Positions 25,268 through 34,853 of a stretch of DNA of 64,000 nucleotides are shown in pieces. Each line of letters opens with the position of its first letter. Position 1 is the first letter of the stretch. The notes below the pieces were generated by a model. That model searched no databases, was not told where the DNA came from, and saw nothing but the letters and a program-made list of their open reading frames with translations. Source of the DNA: JADJRG01 sp964474905 (GTDB lineage: Bacteria; Myxococcota_A; Polyangia; Nannocystales; Nannocystaceae); assembly GCA_964474905.1 (NCBI GenBank), contig CAYYUP010000005.1:62001-126000 (forward strand), read 5' to 3'. The translations under genes and the position numbers were made by a program.

Positions 25268-25831
25268 TTAGATCCCGAAGATCGGCAGGCGAGCCATGGT
25301 GTGAAAGTGGACCCGCTTGGCCTCGCCATCCGGCGCATCGATCCGCCAGCCAAGCTCTGCGTCATAGTCGGTGATCATGGTCAGAAAACCGAGCCCCGAG
25401 ACCCCCGCCTCAGGGTTGGCGGCGTTCTCCTCGACCCTTTGCAGGAGCAACTCGTGGGCATCCCCTGTCACCAGCTCTCGCAGCTTGGGCTTGAGCGAAT
25501 CGGCCGTGCTCGTGGCGATCCAATTGCTGACGACAAAGACCAGAGATTTTTCATGAACTCCGACCTTCACGGTGATCGTTCCGCCGAGTTGAAACTTCAC
25601 GGCGTTCTCGACGACCTCGTTGAGAACATAGGAGATCGCATTCTCCACCTCGGCTTCGACAACCTCGTCGCCGGCCCCACACGAGGGCATCTGCGAAAAA
25701 TAATGGGCGAAGAAATCCGCGGTCGCGCCACAAAGATCCCAGCGGACCTTAAAAGTCTCGGGAAAGAGCTCGACTGCGACCTCGACGTCGAGCTCTTCGA
25801 GGTCTGGGTAGTCGCCGATTCGTTCGTCCAT
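25268..25831 (-). CDS. GHKL ATPase, slr1658/DUF6272-like regulator
   Basis: A 187-residue protein with a histidine-kinase-like ATPase fold. The N-box is ISYVLNEVVENAVKFQLGG (about 66-84; Glu and Asn for Mg-ATP). A later glycine segment, GVSGLGFLTMITDYDAELGW, fits the G2/lid end of the fold. It lacks a phosphoacceptor domain, as in RsbW/SpoIIAB anti-sigma kinases. The adjacent STAS protein and SpoIIE phosphatase make a serine kinase or binding partner in a switch likely. It starts 19 nt after the phosphatase stop, with GGAG about 12 nt before the ATG. Resemblance to cyanobacterial slr1658-type regulators is from memory. Confidence 0.78.
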   Translation of the reverse strand: MDERIGDYPDLEELDVEVAVELFPETFKVRWDLCGATADFFAHYFSQMPSCGAGDEVVEAEVENAISYVLNEVVENAVKFQLGGTITVKVGVHEKSLVFVVSNWIATSTADSLKPKLRELVTGDAHELLLQRVEENAANPEAGVSGLGFLTMITDYDAELGWRIDAPDGEAKRVHFHTMARLPIFGI

Positions 25832-25850
25832 GGGCTGCTCTGCTCCGGAT

Positions 25851-28274
25851 CTATGCGATCCGCTTTAGGATAACGGTGGTGATGTCGTCGAGGATCGGTC
25901 CGCCGCTGATATGGGCCCTGACATCCGCAACTAAGGCATCTCGAATGCCGTCCGCGTCGAGGTCACGCGCTCGATCGAGACAGGCACAGAGCCGCTCAAT
26001 TCCGTAGAATTCACCACTTGGACTCTCCGCCTCGGTGATCCCATCGGTGTAGAGGGCGACGACATCGCCGAGCCCCAGAGCGATCTCCTGAAGATCGATA
26101 AACTCGTCGATATCGCGCTCGATCCCGATCGGTAGGCCGAGATCCATGGTGTCGATCCGCTCGACATCGCCGCCGACCCGGACGATGAGCACCTCTTCGT
26201 GCTGACCGGCAAGCACGAGCACACCGTCGGCGTAGTCGAGAAGCGAAAGCGTCAGGGTCCGCTCGACGCCGGTGCGCGCGAGGTTGTCAAAGATCACCTG
26301 ATTGACGAGGCTGAGGAAACGCCGCGGCGAAGCGACATCGCAGGTCTGCAAGGTGCGCACCGCGGTCTGCACCATCAGCATAAGGACACCGCTTTCGAGA
26401 CCGTGACCGGTGACATCTCCGATCGCGATCTTCAGCGCCCGCGCCCCCTGAAGCACATCGTAGTAGTCGCCGCCGACCTCCTCTGCAGGCTGCATAAAGC
26501 CCGCGATATCGAGACAGCGCACAGCTTCGAGTTCGTCGGTCGTCGGCAACACCATCATCTGCAACCGCCTGGCGACATCGAGCTCCGCCCCCATGCGCAG
26601 GTTGTCCTCCTTGAGGCGCTCGTTGAGACCGACGATCTCGCGGTTGGCGTCCTCGAGCTCGGAGGTCCGTTGCTGCACCAGGCCCTCGAGGTTTTCGGTG
26701 TGCTCACGGATCTCGCTGGCCATCTGATTGAACGCCAGAGTGAGCGCACCGACCTCGTCGTCACCTAGCGAGCCCGTCGGCACGCTCACCGTGTAGTCCT
26801 TGTTGGCGATCCGAGCGGCGCCCTGGGAGAGCGTCACCAGGCTGGCGGTCAGGCGGCGGGAAACAAAAATCAGCCAGAGCAAGACCACCGCCAAGGTGCT
26901 CAGGGTGATGCCAACCTGGAGGGCGAGCACCTCCTGCGAACTCATCGCAACTGCCTTCTCGGCAGCCGTCAGAGCGGCGTAGATCTCTTCGTCGGGCACG
27001 ACAAAGCCGATGACCCAATGGGCCTCGTGGATCTCATCGTCACCGCTCCAGGTGTTAAACGGATCGAGTCGCTGGAGCGCGACCACGTGATTGCGACCAC
27101 CGAGTTCGACCTCGATGAAGACAGGCTCCTCCCCGGTCGGCAGTACCAACGCCCGGGTCGCCGCCTCGGTGCTTTTGCCCAGGTACTGCTCGAAGATGTC
27201 GACACCGCCGCCACTCGCAGCGACGCTGGTGAGACCCAGACGCTCACGACCGGCCTCGTTGACCGCGAAGACGTTGCCGTTGTCCTGGGCCAAGAAGGCG
27301 AAGCCGCTGCCAAAGAGCTGGACCTCCTCGACGTAATCGATGATGCCCTTGAGCGTCAGATCAAAACCGAGAGCGCCGGCAAAATGCGCTCGGTCGCGGC
27401 TCCAGAGCGGCTGAAAAAGGGTGAGAATCGGCCCGCCACCGGCCGCATCGTAGTAGGGCGAGGTCAGGGTGATTTGCTCGCGGGGCTCAACAAAGCGAGA
27501 GCTGTCGCCGATCCATTTTTTCCAACCGTCGACCAGACCGGGAAAAAAGAAATCCCAAAACATCGCCTCGTTATGACCGGGCGCCAGGGTGTCCAGGGTC
27601 TGGGCGAGCTTTTTGGTCGGGTAGAAGCGAGCAAAGGGACGCTCAGTCGGACCGACGAAGTAGATCTGGAGCTTGCGCGATCCGTAGCGGTGGATCGGCG
27701 GCATCAAGAGATCCATGAAAGCGGTGTCGTCGATCGCCCGCATGACATCCGCACGGATCGTGCGCGTAGCCGAGAGCTCGCCCTTCGTCGGCGGCTCCGC
27801 AGCCTCGCCCGCGCTCCCAGGCTCACCTGTCTCTTCGGTCTTATCGGCGGCGAGTTCATCCAGGAGATAGCCCCAGACGGTCACGGTCGAGGGCTCATCC
27901 GGGCCGGTCTGGGCCCAGTTGCCCGCCGAGTGGTAGACCAAGTGATCGGCAAAGAGCGGCGCCTTTGCGGCCGCATCCACGAAAGGCCCGAGTTCCTGCC
28001 GATGATCGACCACAACCTGAGAAACCGCCGCCAGGGTCGCGAGCTCGCCCTCAGCCCGACTCACCTCGATGCTGAGGAGCTGAGCGACGTTGCCGATGTG
28101 TTTTTGCAGGTACTCCTGGCTGGTATAGCGCAGACCCTTGCGGGTCTCTTCGCCGGCGTCACGGCCCAAGCTCTGGAGGCCGAGGTAGGCCGCACCGCCG
28201 CTCAGGAGCAGCCCCGCAGCGACCGAAACGCCTGCGACCAGTACCAGCTTGGTACGGAGCGAAGACCACGGCAT
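25851..28274 (-). CDS. Membrane sensor SpoIIE-type PP2C serine phosphatase
   Basis: An 807-residue signal-transducing phosphatase. The first transmembrane helix (LVLVAGVSVAAGLLLSGGAAYL, about 10-31) and the second (near 448-468) enclose a large periplasmic region of about 410 residues that looks like a double-Cache sensor. A HAMP domain (about 470-525) and a coiled coil (about 530-575) lead to a PP2C domain (about 590-805). Metal-binding motifs are VGGDYYDVL, IGDVTGHGLESG and ALYTDGITEAESPSG. It should remove phosphate from Ser/Thr of the STAS protein(s) in this operon in response to an extracellular ligand. The start is 5 nt after the stop of the STAS-methyltransferase gene. Confidence 0.9.
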   Translation of the reverse strand: MPWSSLRTKLVLVAGVSVAAGLLLSGGAAYLGLQSLGRDAGEETRKGLRYTSQEYLQKHIGNVAQLLSIEVSRAEGELATLAAVSQVVVDHRQELGPFVDAAAKAPLFADHLVYHSAGNWAQTGPDEPSTVTVWGYLLDELAADKTEETGEPGSAGEAAEPPTKGELSATRTIRADVMRAIDDTAFMDLLMPPIHRYGSRKLQIYFVGPTERPFARFYPTKKLAQTLDTLAPGHNEAMFWDFFFPGLVDGWKKWIGDSSRFVEPREQITLTSPYYDAAGGGPILTLFQPLWSRDRAHFAGALGFDLTLKGIIDYVEEVQLFGSGFAFLAQDNGNVFAVNEAGRERLGLTSVAASGGGVDIFEQYLGKSTEAATRALVLPTGEEPVFIEVELGGRNHVVALQRLDPFNTWSGDDEIHEAHWVIGFVVPDEEIYAALTAAEKAVAMSSQEVLALQVGITLSTLAVVLLWLIFVSRRLTASLVTLSQGAARIANKDYTVSVPTGSLGDDEVGALTLAFNQMASEIREHTENLEGLVQQRTSELEDANREIVGLNERLKEDNLRMGAELDVARRLQMMVLPTTDELEAVRCLDIAGFMQPAEEVGGDYYDVLQGARALKIAIGDVTGHGLESGVLMLMVQTAVRTLQTCDVASPRRFLSLVNQVIFDNLARTGVERTLTLSLLDYADGVLVLAGQHEEVLIVRVGGDVERIDTMDLGLPIGIERDIDEFIDLQEIALGLGDVVALYTDGITEAESPSGEFYGIERLCACLDRARDLDADGIRDALVADVRAHISGGPILDDITTVILKRIA

Positions 28275-28279
28275 CGCCC

Positions 28280-29482
28280 TTAACTCGCCTTTCTCGAGCG
28301 CCGACGCGAGAGACCGCTCGGCTTGCGACCGGAGGCGACATAGAGCGGCCAGGTGGCGTATCCCCGCCGCGAGTTGATGGTGTAGACGTGGTCGCGCAGC
28401 CCGGCTCGCAGGCGTTCGACCATCTCATCTGGGATCTGGGTCGCCTCCGAGAGTTCGCCGGTGACATAGTCTTCCCAGCTCTCGATCACCCGGGCGAAGT
28501 CCTCGCTCGAGGTGTTGTGATTGGTGATCGCGATGGTCTTGATCTTGATGTCCTCGAAACCGAGATCCGTCAGCAACGAGTACATTTTGGGCCCGTACGA
28601 GAGGTCCATGCCGAGCGTCGCGCACATTGCATTGATCTGCTCATAGGCCCAGCTCACCGCCTCGTGTCGCGGGTAGCCGTAGTTGTGCAACATCATCTCG
28701 TTGGTGAGATAGACACGCCCGCCCGGCCTGCAGATCCGCATCAGCTCGCGGAGGATGCTCTCCGGTTGATCGAAGACCTGCAACGACAGTCGCGAGGTGA
28801 CAAAGTCAAAATCGTTATCCTCGAGGAAGAGGTTGGTCGCGTCACCGAAGACGTACTCGATATCCGAAATCCCGAACTCCTTCGCGACCTGGGCCGCGTA
28901 CTGAAGAAAGGGACGCGAGTGGTCGAGCGCCACCAGACGCGCCGGCTTGAACTCCTTGCGCATCAGGACCGCGAAGTCGCCGATTCCACAGCAGATATCC
29001 GCGACTTTCATGCCCTCCTTGAGCCCGTGCGCAGCCAGCAGATCGCGCTCGTGATGCCAGACGATGTTGGTCTGGGTGCGGAGAACCGGGATCAGAGCGT
29101 CGTTTTCGATGACGCCCTGACCGGGGTAAAACGCGCGATCGTAGAGCTCTACGGTGACATTGTCGAAGAGTTCCGGGAGCAGGGAAAACCGCCCCGAGGC
29201 CCAGGATACGACGCTCGAGATGACGATCTTGATGCGCAGCGACGGGCAGCGCTCGCCGGTATCTCGGACAAAGCGGGCGAGTTCGCAAAAGCCGATGAAG
29301 TTGAGATAGCGCAGACGCTTAAGATTGATAAAGAGCACGCCCGAGACCGCGGCCGCGGCCCCCTCCAAGCAGGCTCGGATGTCGCTGATCGCCGCGGCCC
29401 TCTCGGGGCGGACGCTGCCGCGAATCGCAACCTCCTGATCATTCTCAACAAAGCGAACCGAATACGGAGCAGGTGCGGCCAT
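28280..29482 (-). CDS. STAS-like domain fused to SAM-dependent methyltransferase
   Basis: A 400-residue fusion. Residues 1-130 have the STAS layout (EVAIRGSVRPERAAAISDI, then VLFINLKRLRYLNFIGFCELARFV, where the usual phosphorylation position reads N-F-I-G-F, so no Ser). Residues about 160-390 form a class I methyltransferase: VADICCGIGDFAVLM is motif I, VALDHSRPFL carries the ribose-binding Asp, and FVTSRLSLQVFDQPESIL and LRELMRICRPGGRVYLTNEM follow. The acceptor is unknown. The start at 29482 is 8 nt after the upstream stop; the open frame continues upstream to 29659, but that part overlaps the previous gene. An enzyme fused to a partner-switch domain suggests an output whose activity is controlled by binding. 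Confidence 0.8.
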   Translation of the reverse strand: MAAPAPYSVRFVENDQEVAIRGSVRPERAAAISDIRACLEGAAAAVSGVLFINLKRLRYLNFIGFCELARFVRDTGERCPSLRIKIVISSVVSWASGRFSLLPELFDNVTVELYDRAFYPGQGVIENDALIPVLRTQTNIVWHHERDLLAAHGLKEGMKVADICCGIGDFAVLMRKEFKPARLVALDHSRPFLQYAAQVAKEFGISDIEYVFGDATNLFLEDNDFDFVTSRLSLQVFDQPESILRELMRICRPGGRVYLTNEMMLHNYGYPRHEAVSWAYEQINAMCATLGMDLSYGPKMYSLLTDLGFEDIKIKTIAITNHNTSSEDFARVIESWEDYVTGELSEATQIPDEMVERLRAGLRDHVYTINSRRGYATWPLYVASGRKPSGLSRRRSRKAS

Positions 29483-29490
29483 CGTCCAGG

Positions 29491-29970
29491 TCACTCCGCT
29501 GGGATTGTGAGCGAGACGAAGAGCGAGTCGTCTCTCAAGGTGAGCTGCGGCGCGACGCCGTGCACGGCCGCCATCTCGACAAACGCTCCAGCTGGGTCTG
29601 GCGCGTCCAGGAGCGCGACGAAGCCCTGTCGGTGCCTCGCCACAATATCGGGAGAGCAAAGGCCCTCGAGCGCCCGCTCGAAGGCCGCGGTGACCTCGTC
29701 ATTTGTCGGGAGCACACAGGTCACGTGCACGGCTTCCTCTTCGCGGGTGACATCGACGCCCATCGTGCCCTTACCGTGGTTGGCAAAGCTGAGCTCCAAG
29801 ACCTCGTTGACGAAGCTCGAGATCTGAGTGGCCAAGCCCTCAGGATCGAAGCGATCCGAGGCCGCGTAGCGAGCGATGTAATCGGCAACCACACGGCATT
29901 GGGCCCAGCACTCAGAGAAACCCGAGAGCGCGAGACGCATAGAAATCACTCTGGAAGGCTCAGCGGACAT
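29491..29970 (-). CDS. Small partner-switch-associated regulator
   Basis: A 159-residue cytoplasmic protein, first in the five-gene unit. The segment ATQISSFVNEVLELSFANHG resembles the N-box helix of GHKL ATPases, and the C-terminal half alternates strands (LTLRDDSLFVSLTIP). No clear G1 or G2 box is visible, so it is probably a degenerate, non-catalytic relative that binds other module members. ATG at 29970 is taken; ATG at 29940 (MRLALSGFSE) is an alternative. The upstream 148 bp before the assembly gap should contain the operon promoter. Confidence 0.65.
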   Translation of the reverse strand: MSAEPSRVISMRLALSGFSECWAQCRVVADYIARYAASDRFDPEGLATQISSFVNEVLELSFANHGKGTMGVDVTREEEAVHVTCVLPTNDEVTAAFERALEGLCSPDIVARHRQGFVALLDAPDPAGAFVEMAAVHGVAPQLTLRDDSLFVSLTIPAE

Positions 29971-30118
29971 CAGCGCCCCAACAGCGAAAATCGGCCCCTG
30001 GCGACGCGATCAGAGCGAACACCCGGGTGATCGATAGGGCATGGTAGGCCGAAGATCGCCGGAACGACCAGCACCTTTTCGGCCTGATTCCGCGCCCCAT
30101 GCCGCTCCTCAATGCCGC
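29971..30118. other. Upstream region of the partner-switching operon
   Basis: These 148 bp run from the first gene of the minus-strand module to the assembly gap. I see no clear -35/-10 pair. An open frame continues through it into the gap, but it is in frame with the helicase only because of the arbitrary 100-N spacer. Confidence 0.4.
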
Positions 30119-30218
30119 NNNNNNNNNNNNNNNNNNNNNNNNNNNNNNNNNNNNNNNNNNNNNNNNNNNNNNNNNNNNNNNNNNNNNNNNNNNNNNNNNN
30201 NNNNNNNNNNNNNNNNNN
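30119..30218. other. Assembly gap (100 N)
   Basis: Exactly 100 Ns, the conventional size for a gap of unknown length. The flanks (ending CAATGCCGC, starting CCTCGATGCC) do not share an obvious overlap. The helicase 3' end is lost here. Confidence 0.95.
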
Positions 30219-32560
30219 CCTCGATGCCTCCGTCGTCTCGCCCTTCGTCGCCGGTATCGACCGTCGCCAACTGGTTCAAATCCGAGTGCTTCGAGAACAT
30301 CCGGCAGCTCCTCGTCCGCGATCCCCAAGGGCTCTCCGGTTCCCCGCAAAAGGGGCACAATACCCCCCTTAGCTCGCGCCATAAGCCCATTTAGATAGTC
30401 CTCGAGTGCGTCGACACGGAACGCCCTTGGCCCCGCGACGCGGTAGCCGAGCAGCAGATAACGCCCGTGATCAGGGTCGTGATTGACCGCCACCGAGAGC
30501 ACCCCGGGAGCGAGCAAAATCGGCGGTATCTCAGCGCCGAAGAAGGCTTCGACAAGCAACATGCGACGCGCGATGTTGGCGACCGTGAGCGATTGCGACA
30601 GGTAGATCGTCTGCCTGCCAATGAACACCCCACGACGGCGCAGGAGCCCGCGCTCGCCGGCCCGAAGCGCCCCCACCTGAGCTGAGCCTGAGCCGCTCGA
30701 CGTCGTCCCAAGATCGCGGCGCAGCTGGTAGATGAGCCCCCGCAACGCAGGCGATGGCGTCTCCTCGAATTCACCCACAAGAGGCCCCTGGATAGCCGCC
30801 ACCTGGTCGCGGACCCACGCGAGCAAACGGCGATGAATCCGAGAACGGGCACCCGCCCCCAGCTCCGATTCGACCGCGAGCACGACCTCTGGATGCAGGA
30901 GATCCTTGCCCCGACGGAGATGGGCCAGGAGCTTTCCGTCAAAGGTGATAGCTCCGTCGTGACCCTCGATTTCCCCGTGCGCCGCCGCGATCACTCGCTC
31001 GACAAAGGCCAACTCGTTCTCGACCTCCGCGTCGTCTATGAAACCTGGCCGATCGGGCAGATCCAGGCCGATGAGACAGCGAAAGGGGCTACTCGTATCG
31101 ATCGTCCTGACCGCTGCGGGCGCCCTGCGGGTCCGCTCGCGGGGTGAGACAAAGCGCTCTGTCAGACGCAGGTGAAGGGCGTCGCTCAAGCTGTTCTCGA
31201 TCGCCGCCGTGCGCTCCTGCCAATGGCTCGCGCGGGGCACCCATTCGGAGTGATAGGCGATGTAGGTCCAGGTTCGAATAAAGGCAATCCTGCCCATCAA
31301 CGTCGTGATATCGCCATCGATGTCGTCTAGACGGGCGATCCGGCGGGCCATCCAGTCACTATCCAGGCGCCCTGTCGATGCGCTGAGTTGGCCGAAGATC
31401 TGCGCCAAAAGGCGGATATGGCTATCCAGCAAGAGCCCGCGGAAATCGGGGATCCGACAGACATCCCAGAGCAGGCGGGTCATCGACGGGCTGCTCGCTC
31501 GCCGCAGGATCTGGGGGTCGGCTGTCAGCTGGATCAATGCGTCAAAGTCGTCGGCCCGTTCGACTCGCCGCAGCTCAGACCGCGGACTGCGGACTCGAAG
31601 GCTCGCGATAAGTGCACCCGGTGAACGCAGATCGAGCTCTGAGTTGCGCCAGATCAAATGCGAGAGCGGAGCGAAGGAGTGACGCTCGATCGCCCGGACC
31701 ACCGAGTACGGCAAGCCGGCGATCTCTGAGAGTACACCAAAGCTGCCGTCGCGCTGATAGCGACCGGCCCGACCGGCGATCTGAGCGAGTTCGTCGCGCT
31801 CTAGGGGCCGCAACTCGCGACCATCAAACTTGCTCGTCGAGGCAAAGGCGACGTGGTCGACGTCCATGTTGAGGCCCATGCCGATGGCATCGGTAGCCAC
31901 CAAATAGTCGACCTCCCCGGCCTGGTACATCGCCACCTGCGCGTTACGGGTGCGCGGCGAGAGAGCGCCAAGCACCACCGCAGCACCCCCTCGCCGCCGT
32001 CGCAAGCGCTCCGCCAACTCGTAGACGGTCGCGGCCGTGAAGGCGACGATCGCCGAGCGGGGCGGCAAGGCGCTCAGCGCAGACTCACCCGCATAACGAA
32101 GCTCCGAGAGGCGCTCTCGGCTGTCGATGCGCACACCCGGCAGGAGTTCGCGGATCAGCGGTGCCACCGTCGTAGCCCCGAGAAACCACGTCTCGACCCG
32201 ACCCCTCGCCCGCAGCAACCTGTCTGTAAAGACATGACCACGTTGGCGGTGTGCGGCGAGCTGAATCTCGTCGACGACAACAAAGTCGACCGCGCGATCC
32301 ACCGGCATCGACTCGGTCGTGCACACCCAGTAGCGCGGTCGCGTCGGCACCCGCTTCTCCTCGCCAGTGAGCAACGCGACCGCTTCTTCGCCGACCTGCG
32401 CGCTCATGCGATCGTAGACTTCGCGGGCGAGCAAGCGCAGAGGCAGGCCGATCATGCCGCTCTGGTGCTCCAGCATCCGTTCGATCGCACGGTGCGTTTT
32501 GCCCGTGTTGGTCGGTCCAAGGAGGGCGCAGACCGTGCCGCTGGATCCGTCGTAGCTCAC
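30219..32560 (-). CDS. Suv3-like DExH RNA helicase (3' end lost in gap)
   Basis: At least 780 residues of an ATP-dependent helicase of the Suv3/mitochondrial type. Motif I is LGPTNTGKTHRA at the N-terminus, motif II is VVVDEIQLA (DEIQ rather than DEAD), motif III is FLGATTVAPL, and motifs V and VI are VDYLVATDAIGMGLNMDVDHVAF (split here as ATDAIGMG and NMDVDH) and QIAGRAGRYQRDG. The C-terminal region (about 440-750) is a long family-specific extension, ending in an Arg-rich tract (RRRRARRRRHR) at the gap. Suv3 relatives unwind structured RNA, in mitochondria together with PNPase. The start is GTG 32560. The true stop lies in or beyond the 100-N gap. Confidence 0.85.
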
Positions 32561-32654
32561 CCGACGGGCATGATTCGCCGGCCCCCCCCAGAATGCAAGC
32601 TGCGCCTCGCTAGCAGTGGGGCCCCGCAGTTAGGGGCGAGCCCGATCGAATCGC

Positions 32655-34835
32655 TCACTCGCTGTCGGCAGAGCTCGCCTCGGCCAAGAGGGCAGCGTAG
32701 AGATCGACGCTGTGTGCAATCGCCTCGGGCGGTGAAACGATCAGCATGAGTGCCCGCTCAGAGTTTGGGATCCGACGTTCGATCACCTGCGCGACAGCCT
32801 CGCCGTTGCGCGAGATTTGGTACGAGCGCCACGCCCCCGGAGCGGCGTCCAGCGCTTCGGAGATCGGCGCCGGCACGGGGCCTTCGAACACGATCGTGAC
32901 CTCCCGCCCGAGCCCTGGATCCAGGGCCAAGATCGCCACATCGTCGTCCTTTACAGGGCTCACAGCGACCTGCACAAGGGCCCCTCCCTGCAGGGCAGTC
33001 TCGTCGGTGAGACCCGCATAAAAAGGCAAGGGCAGACCCGCCGGTCCCTCGTCCCGCTCCGCTCGGCGACGAAAGCCGTGGGGCAGCGCCAGACGTACGC
33101 CATCGATCGTCACATCGGGACCACGATGGGCCACGAGGTAGGCCTCCGCGTCTTCGCCAAGCACGTGGTAGGCGCCAATGAGCCCAAAGCCAAGCAGGGC
33201 GAGCATCAGCGCTGTGAAGACTCGACTGAGCCACCGCGAATACGGAAATTTTGGCCCCAAGAACGTCGTCGCCAGGATCGTCGCGACCAGTGCAGCCGCC
33301 CCCAGCGAGATCGGTGTGACCGCAAGACCGACCATCGAAGGCAAACACGCCAACATCTGGGCGCCGAGCAGCAGCAGCAACGTCAGCATCAGCGAGCGAC
33401 GTGCGCGTGCCGAGACTGTCCAACGACGCGCCGGCACTAGGGTCCAGAGCGCTCCGACGACCGCCGCAACCGCCATTACCGGCCCACCGGCGATCATTGT
33501 CATCGACAGGGGCTCGGCAATCGATCCCGCCCAAAGCCCCGCAGCAGCGCCACCGAGAGTGATCGCCAACATGCGCGAACTACCCTGGAGGCGCTCGATG
33601 ATATGTCCCGCAAGCCAGATCGAATAGAGGTCGAGAACCAGCGAGATCAGATCGCCGTGCACGTAAGGCGCTGTGAAGAGGCGACCCCACGAGCCCGCCT
33701 CGAGCAGCTCCCGAGTAAATCCCCCGAGCGCGATGAGACCCAGGCCGCCGTGGTCCAGGACGAGCGTCGCGCCATACCCAACGATCATCAGACCCACCAG
33801 GCTGTAGGTCACCAGCATCGATCCGCGGCGAGGGGGCGCTCGGTCGCTGTGGCAGAGGAACGACTCGAGACGCTCGCCAACGGCGACGACGTAGCGGCCC
33901 ATTTCATGATCGATCTCGGGCGCAGATTTTGGCCAATGGAGCACCCGAGTGATCGCGTTTTTTGAAGCCTCGCGCATGCGCGAGTCCTTGGCGCCCGCGA
34001 GTTCTTCGACCCGATCAAACTCATAGACCGCACGCTTGACCTTGCCAGCCCGCTCAAAGGCGATTCCATGAAAGAGCGCGCAGCTCGGCGCAGACATGCC
34101 CAAGAGCTCTTCGTGACCGGCCGCGAGACCGACATAGTCAGGCTCGCCCGCGTAAGCGAGGAAGGTGAGCCGAGCCTGACCCAAGAGATCCGCACGCGAG
34201 GAATCCGACATCACCGCGCCCTCGAGCATGTACAGCAGCTCAGCGGCGCTCTCGATCCGACCGGCCTCGCCGTAGGCCCGCAGCAGACCGAGTACTAGCG
34301 CGGGGCGCATCAACGCAAAGCCCAGGCGAAAATGTCCCTCGAAGTAGTCGCTCGCCTCGCTCCAGCGCTGAGCAAAGAAGAGCACCGAGACGATTTGCTC
34401 GTGCAGCAGCGTCTCCTCTTGGGGATCCTCGGTGGCCTGGAGGAGCTTTCGAAAATGCCTGAGCGCAGGGTCGACGCCCTCCCGGTGGAGGATGCTGACA
34501 CCGCAGAGGATCTCCTGCTGACGCGCAAGACCCGAGCCCGGCATCAGCATCGCCCGCAGCCCAGTCAGGCGCACGGCCATCGTCATCTGACCGCGACCAA
34601 AGAGGCGCTTCGCCGCCCCCTCGAGGAACCAGGGCACGATCACCGTCAGCACGCACAGGCAGATCGCAGCGATGCCCCAGGGACGCGTGGTCGCGCCAAG
34701 ACCTGCGATTGCCATGCCCAGCTCGCCGGCGATCAAGACCGCGAAGATCAGCGGCGTACCATTGGGTCGCCGGAGCAGACGCAAGAGCGTCATGCCCAGG
34801 ACGATCGCGGCGGCGAGGACAAGAGGTTCGTACAC
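32655..34835 (-). CDS. Rhomboid-like membrane protein lacking the catalytic serine
   Basis: A 726-residue multi-pass membrane protein. Three or so N-terminal helices are followed by a cytoplasmic helical (TPR-like) region of about 250 residues. Next comes a six-helix rhomboid-type block: SWGRLFTAPYVHGDLISLVLDL (split as WGRLFTAPYVHG and LISLVLDLYSIWLAGHIIERL) matches the family's His-loop and helix 2. Where active rhomboids have G-x-S-G, this protein reads AGGPVMA, and the late catalytic His is also not found, so it is probably a pseudoprotease. A C-terminal soluble domain of about 170 residues follows. It starts at GTG, 18 nt after accA, with GAGGT upstream. Confidence 0.75.
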   Translation of the reverse strand: MYEPLVLAAAIVLGMTLLRLLRRPNGTPLIFAVLIAGELGMAIAGLGATTRPWGIAAICLCVLTVIVPWFLEGAAKRLFGRGQMTMAVRLTGLRAMLMPGSGLARQQEILCGVSILHREGVDPALRHFRKLLQATEDPQEETLLHEQIVSVLFFAQRWSEASDYFEGHFRLGFALMRPALVLGLLRAYGEAGRIESAAELLYMLEGAVMSDSSRADLLGQARLTFLAYAGEPDYVGLAAGHEELLGMSAPSCALFHGIAFERAGKVKRAVYEFDRVEELAGAKDSRMREASKNAITRVLHWPKSAPEIDHEMGRYVVAVGERLESFLCHSDRAPPRRGSMLVTYSLVGLMIVGYGATLVLDHGGLGLIALGGFTRELLEAGSWGRLFTAPYVHGDLISLVLDLYSIWLAGHIIERLQGSSRMLAITLGGAAAGLWAGSIAEPLSMTMIAGGPVMAVAAVVGALWTLVPARRWTVSARARRSLMLTLLLLLGAQMLACLPSMVGLAVTPISLGAAALVATILATTFLGPKFPYSRWLSRVFTALMLALLGFGLIGAYHVLGEDAEAYLVAHRGPDVTIDGVRLALPHGFRRRAERDEGPAGLPLPFYAGLTDETALQGGALVQVAVSPVKDDDVAILALDPGLGREVTIVFEGPVPAPISEALDAAPGAWRSYQISRNGEAVAQVIERRIPNSERALMLIVSPPEAIAHSVDLYAALLAEASSADSE

Positions 34836-34853
34836 GGCGCTTCGGACCTCGGG

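Noticed and set aside
27018..29827. Two plus-strand open frames above 400 codons opposite the SpoIIE and STAS-methyltransferase genes
   Set aside because: The minus-strand products have complete catalytic motifs; the plus-strand translations do not.
30041..30398. Small open frames reading through the first run of Ns
   Set aside because: They depend on the arbitrary 100-N spacer and have no supported coding on either side.
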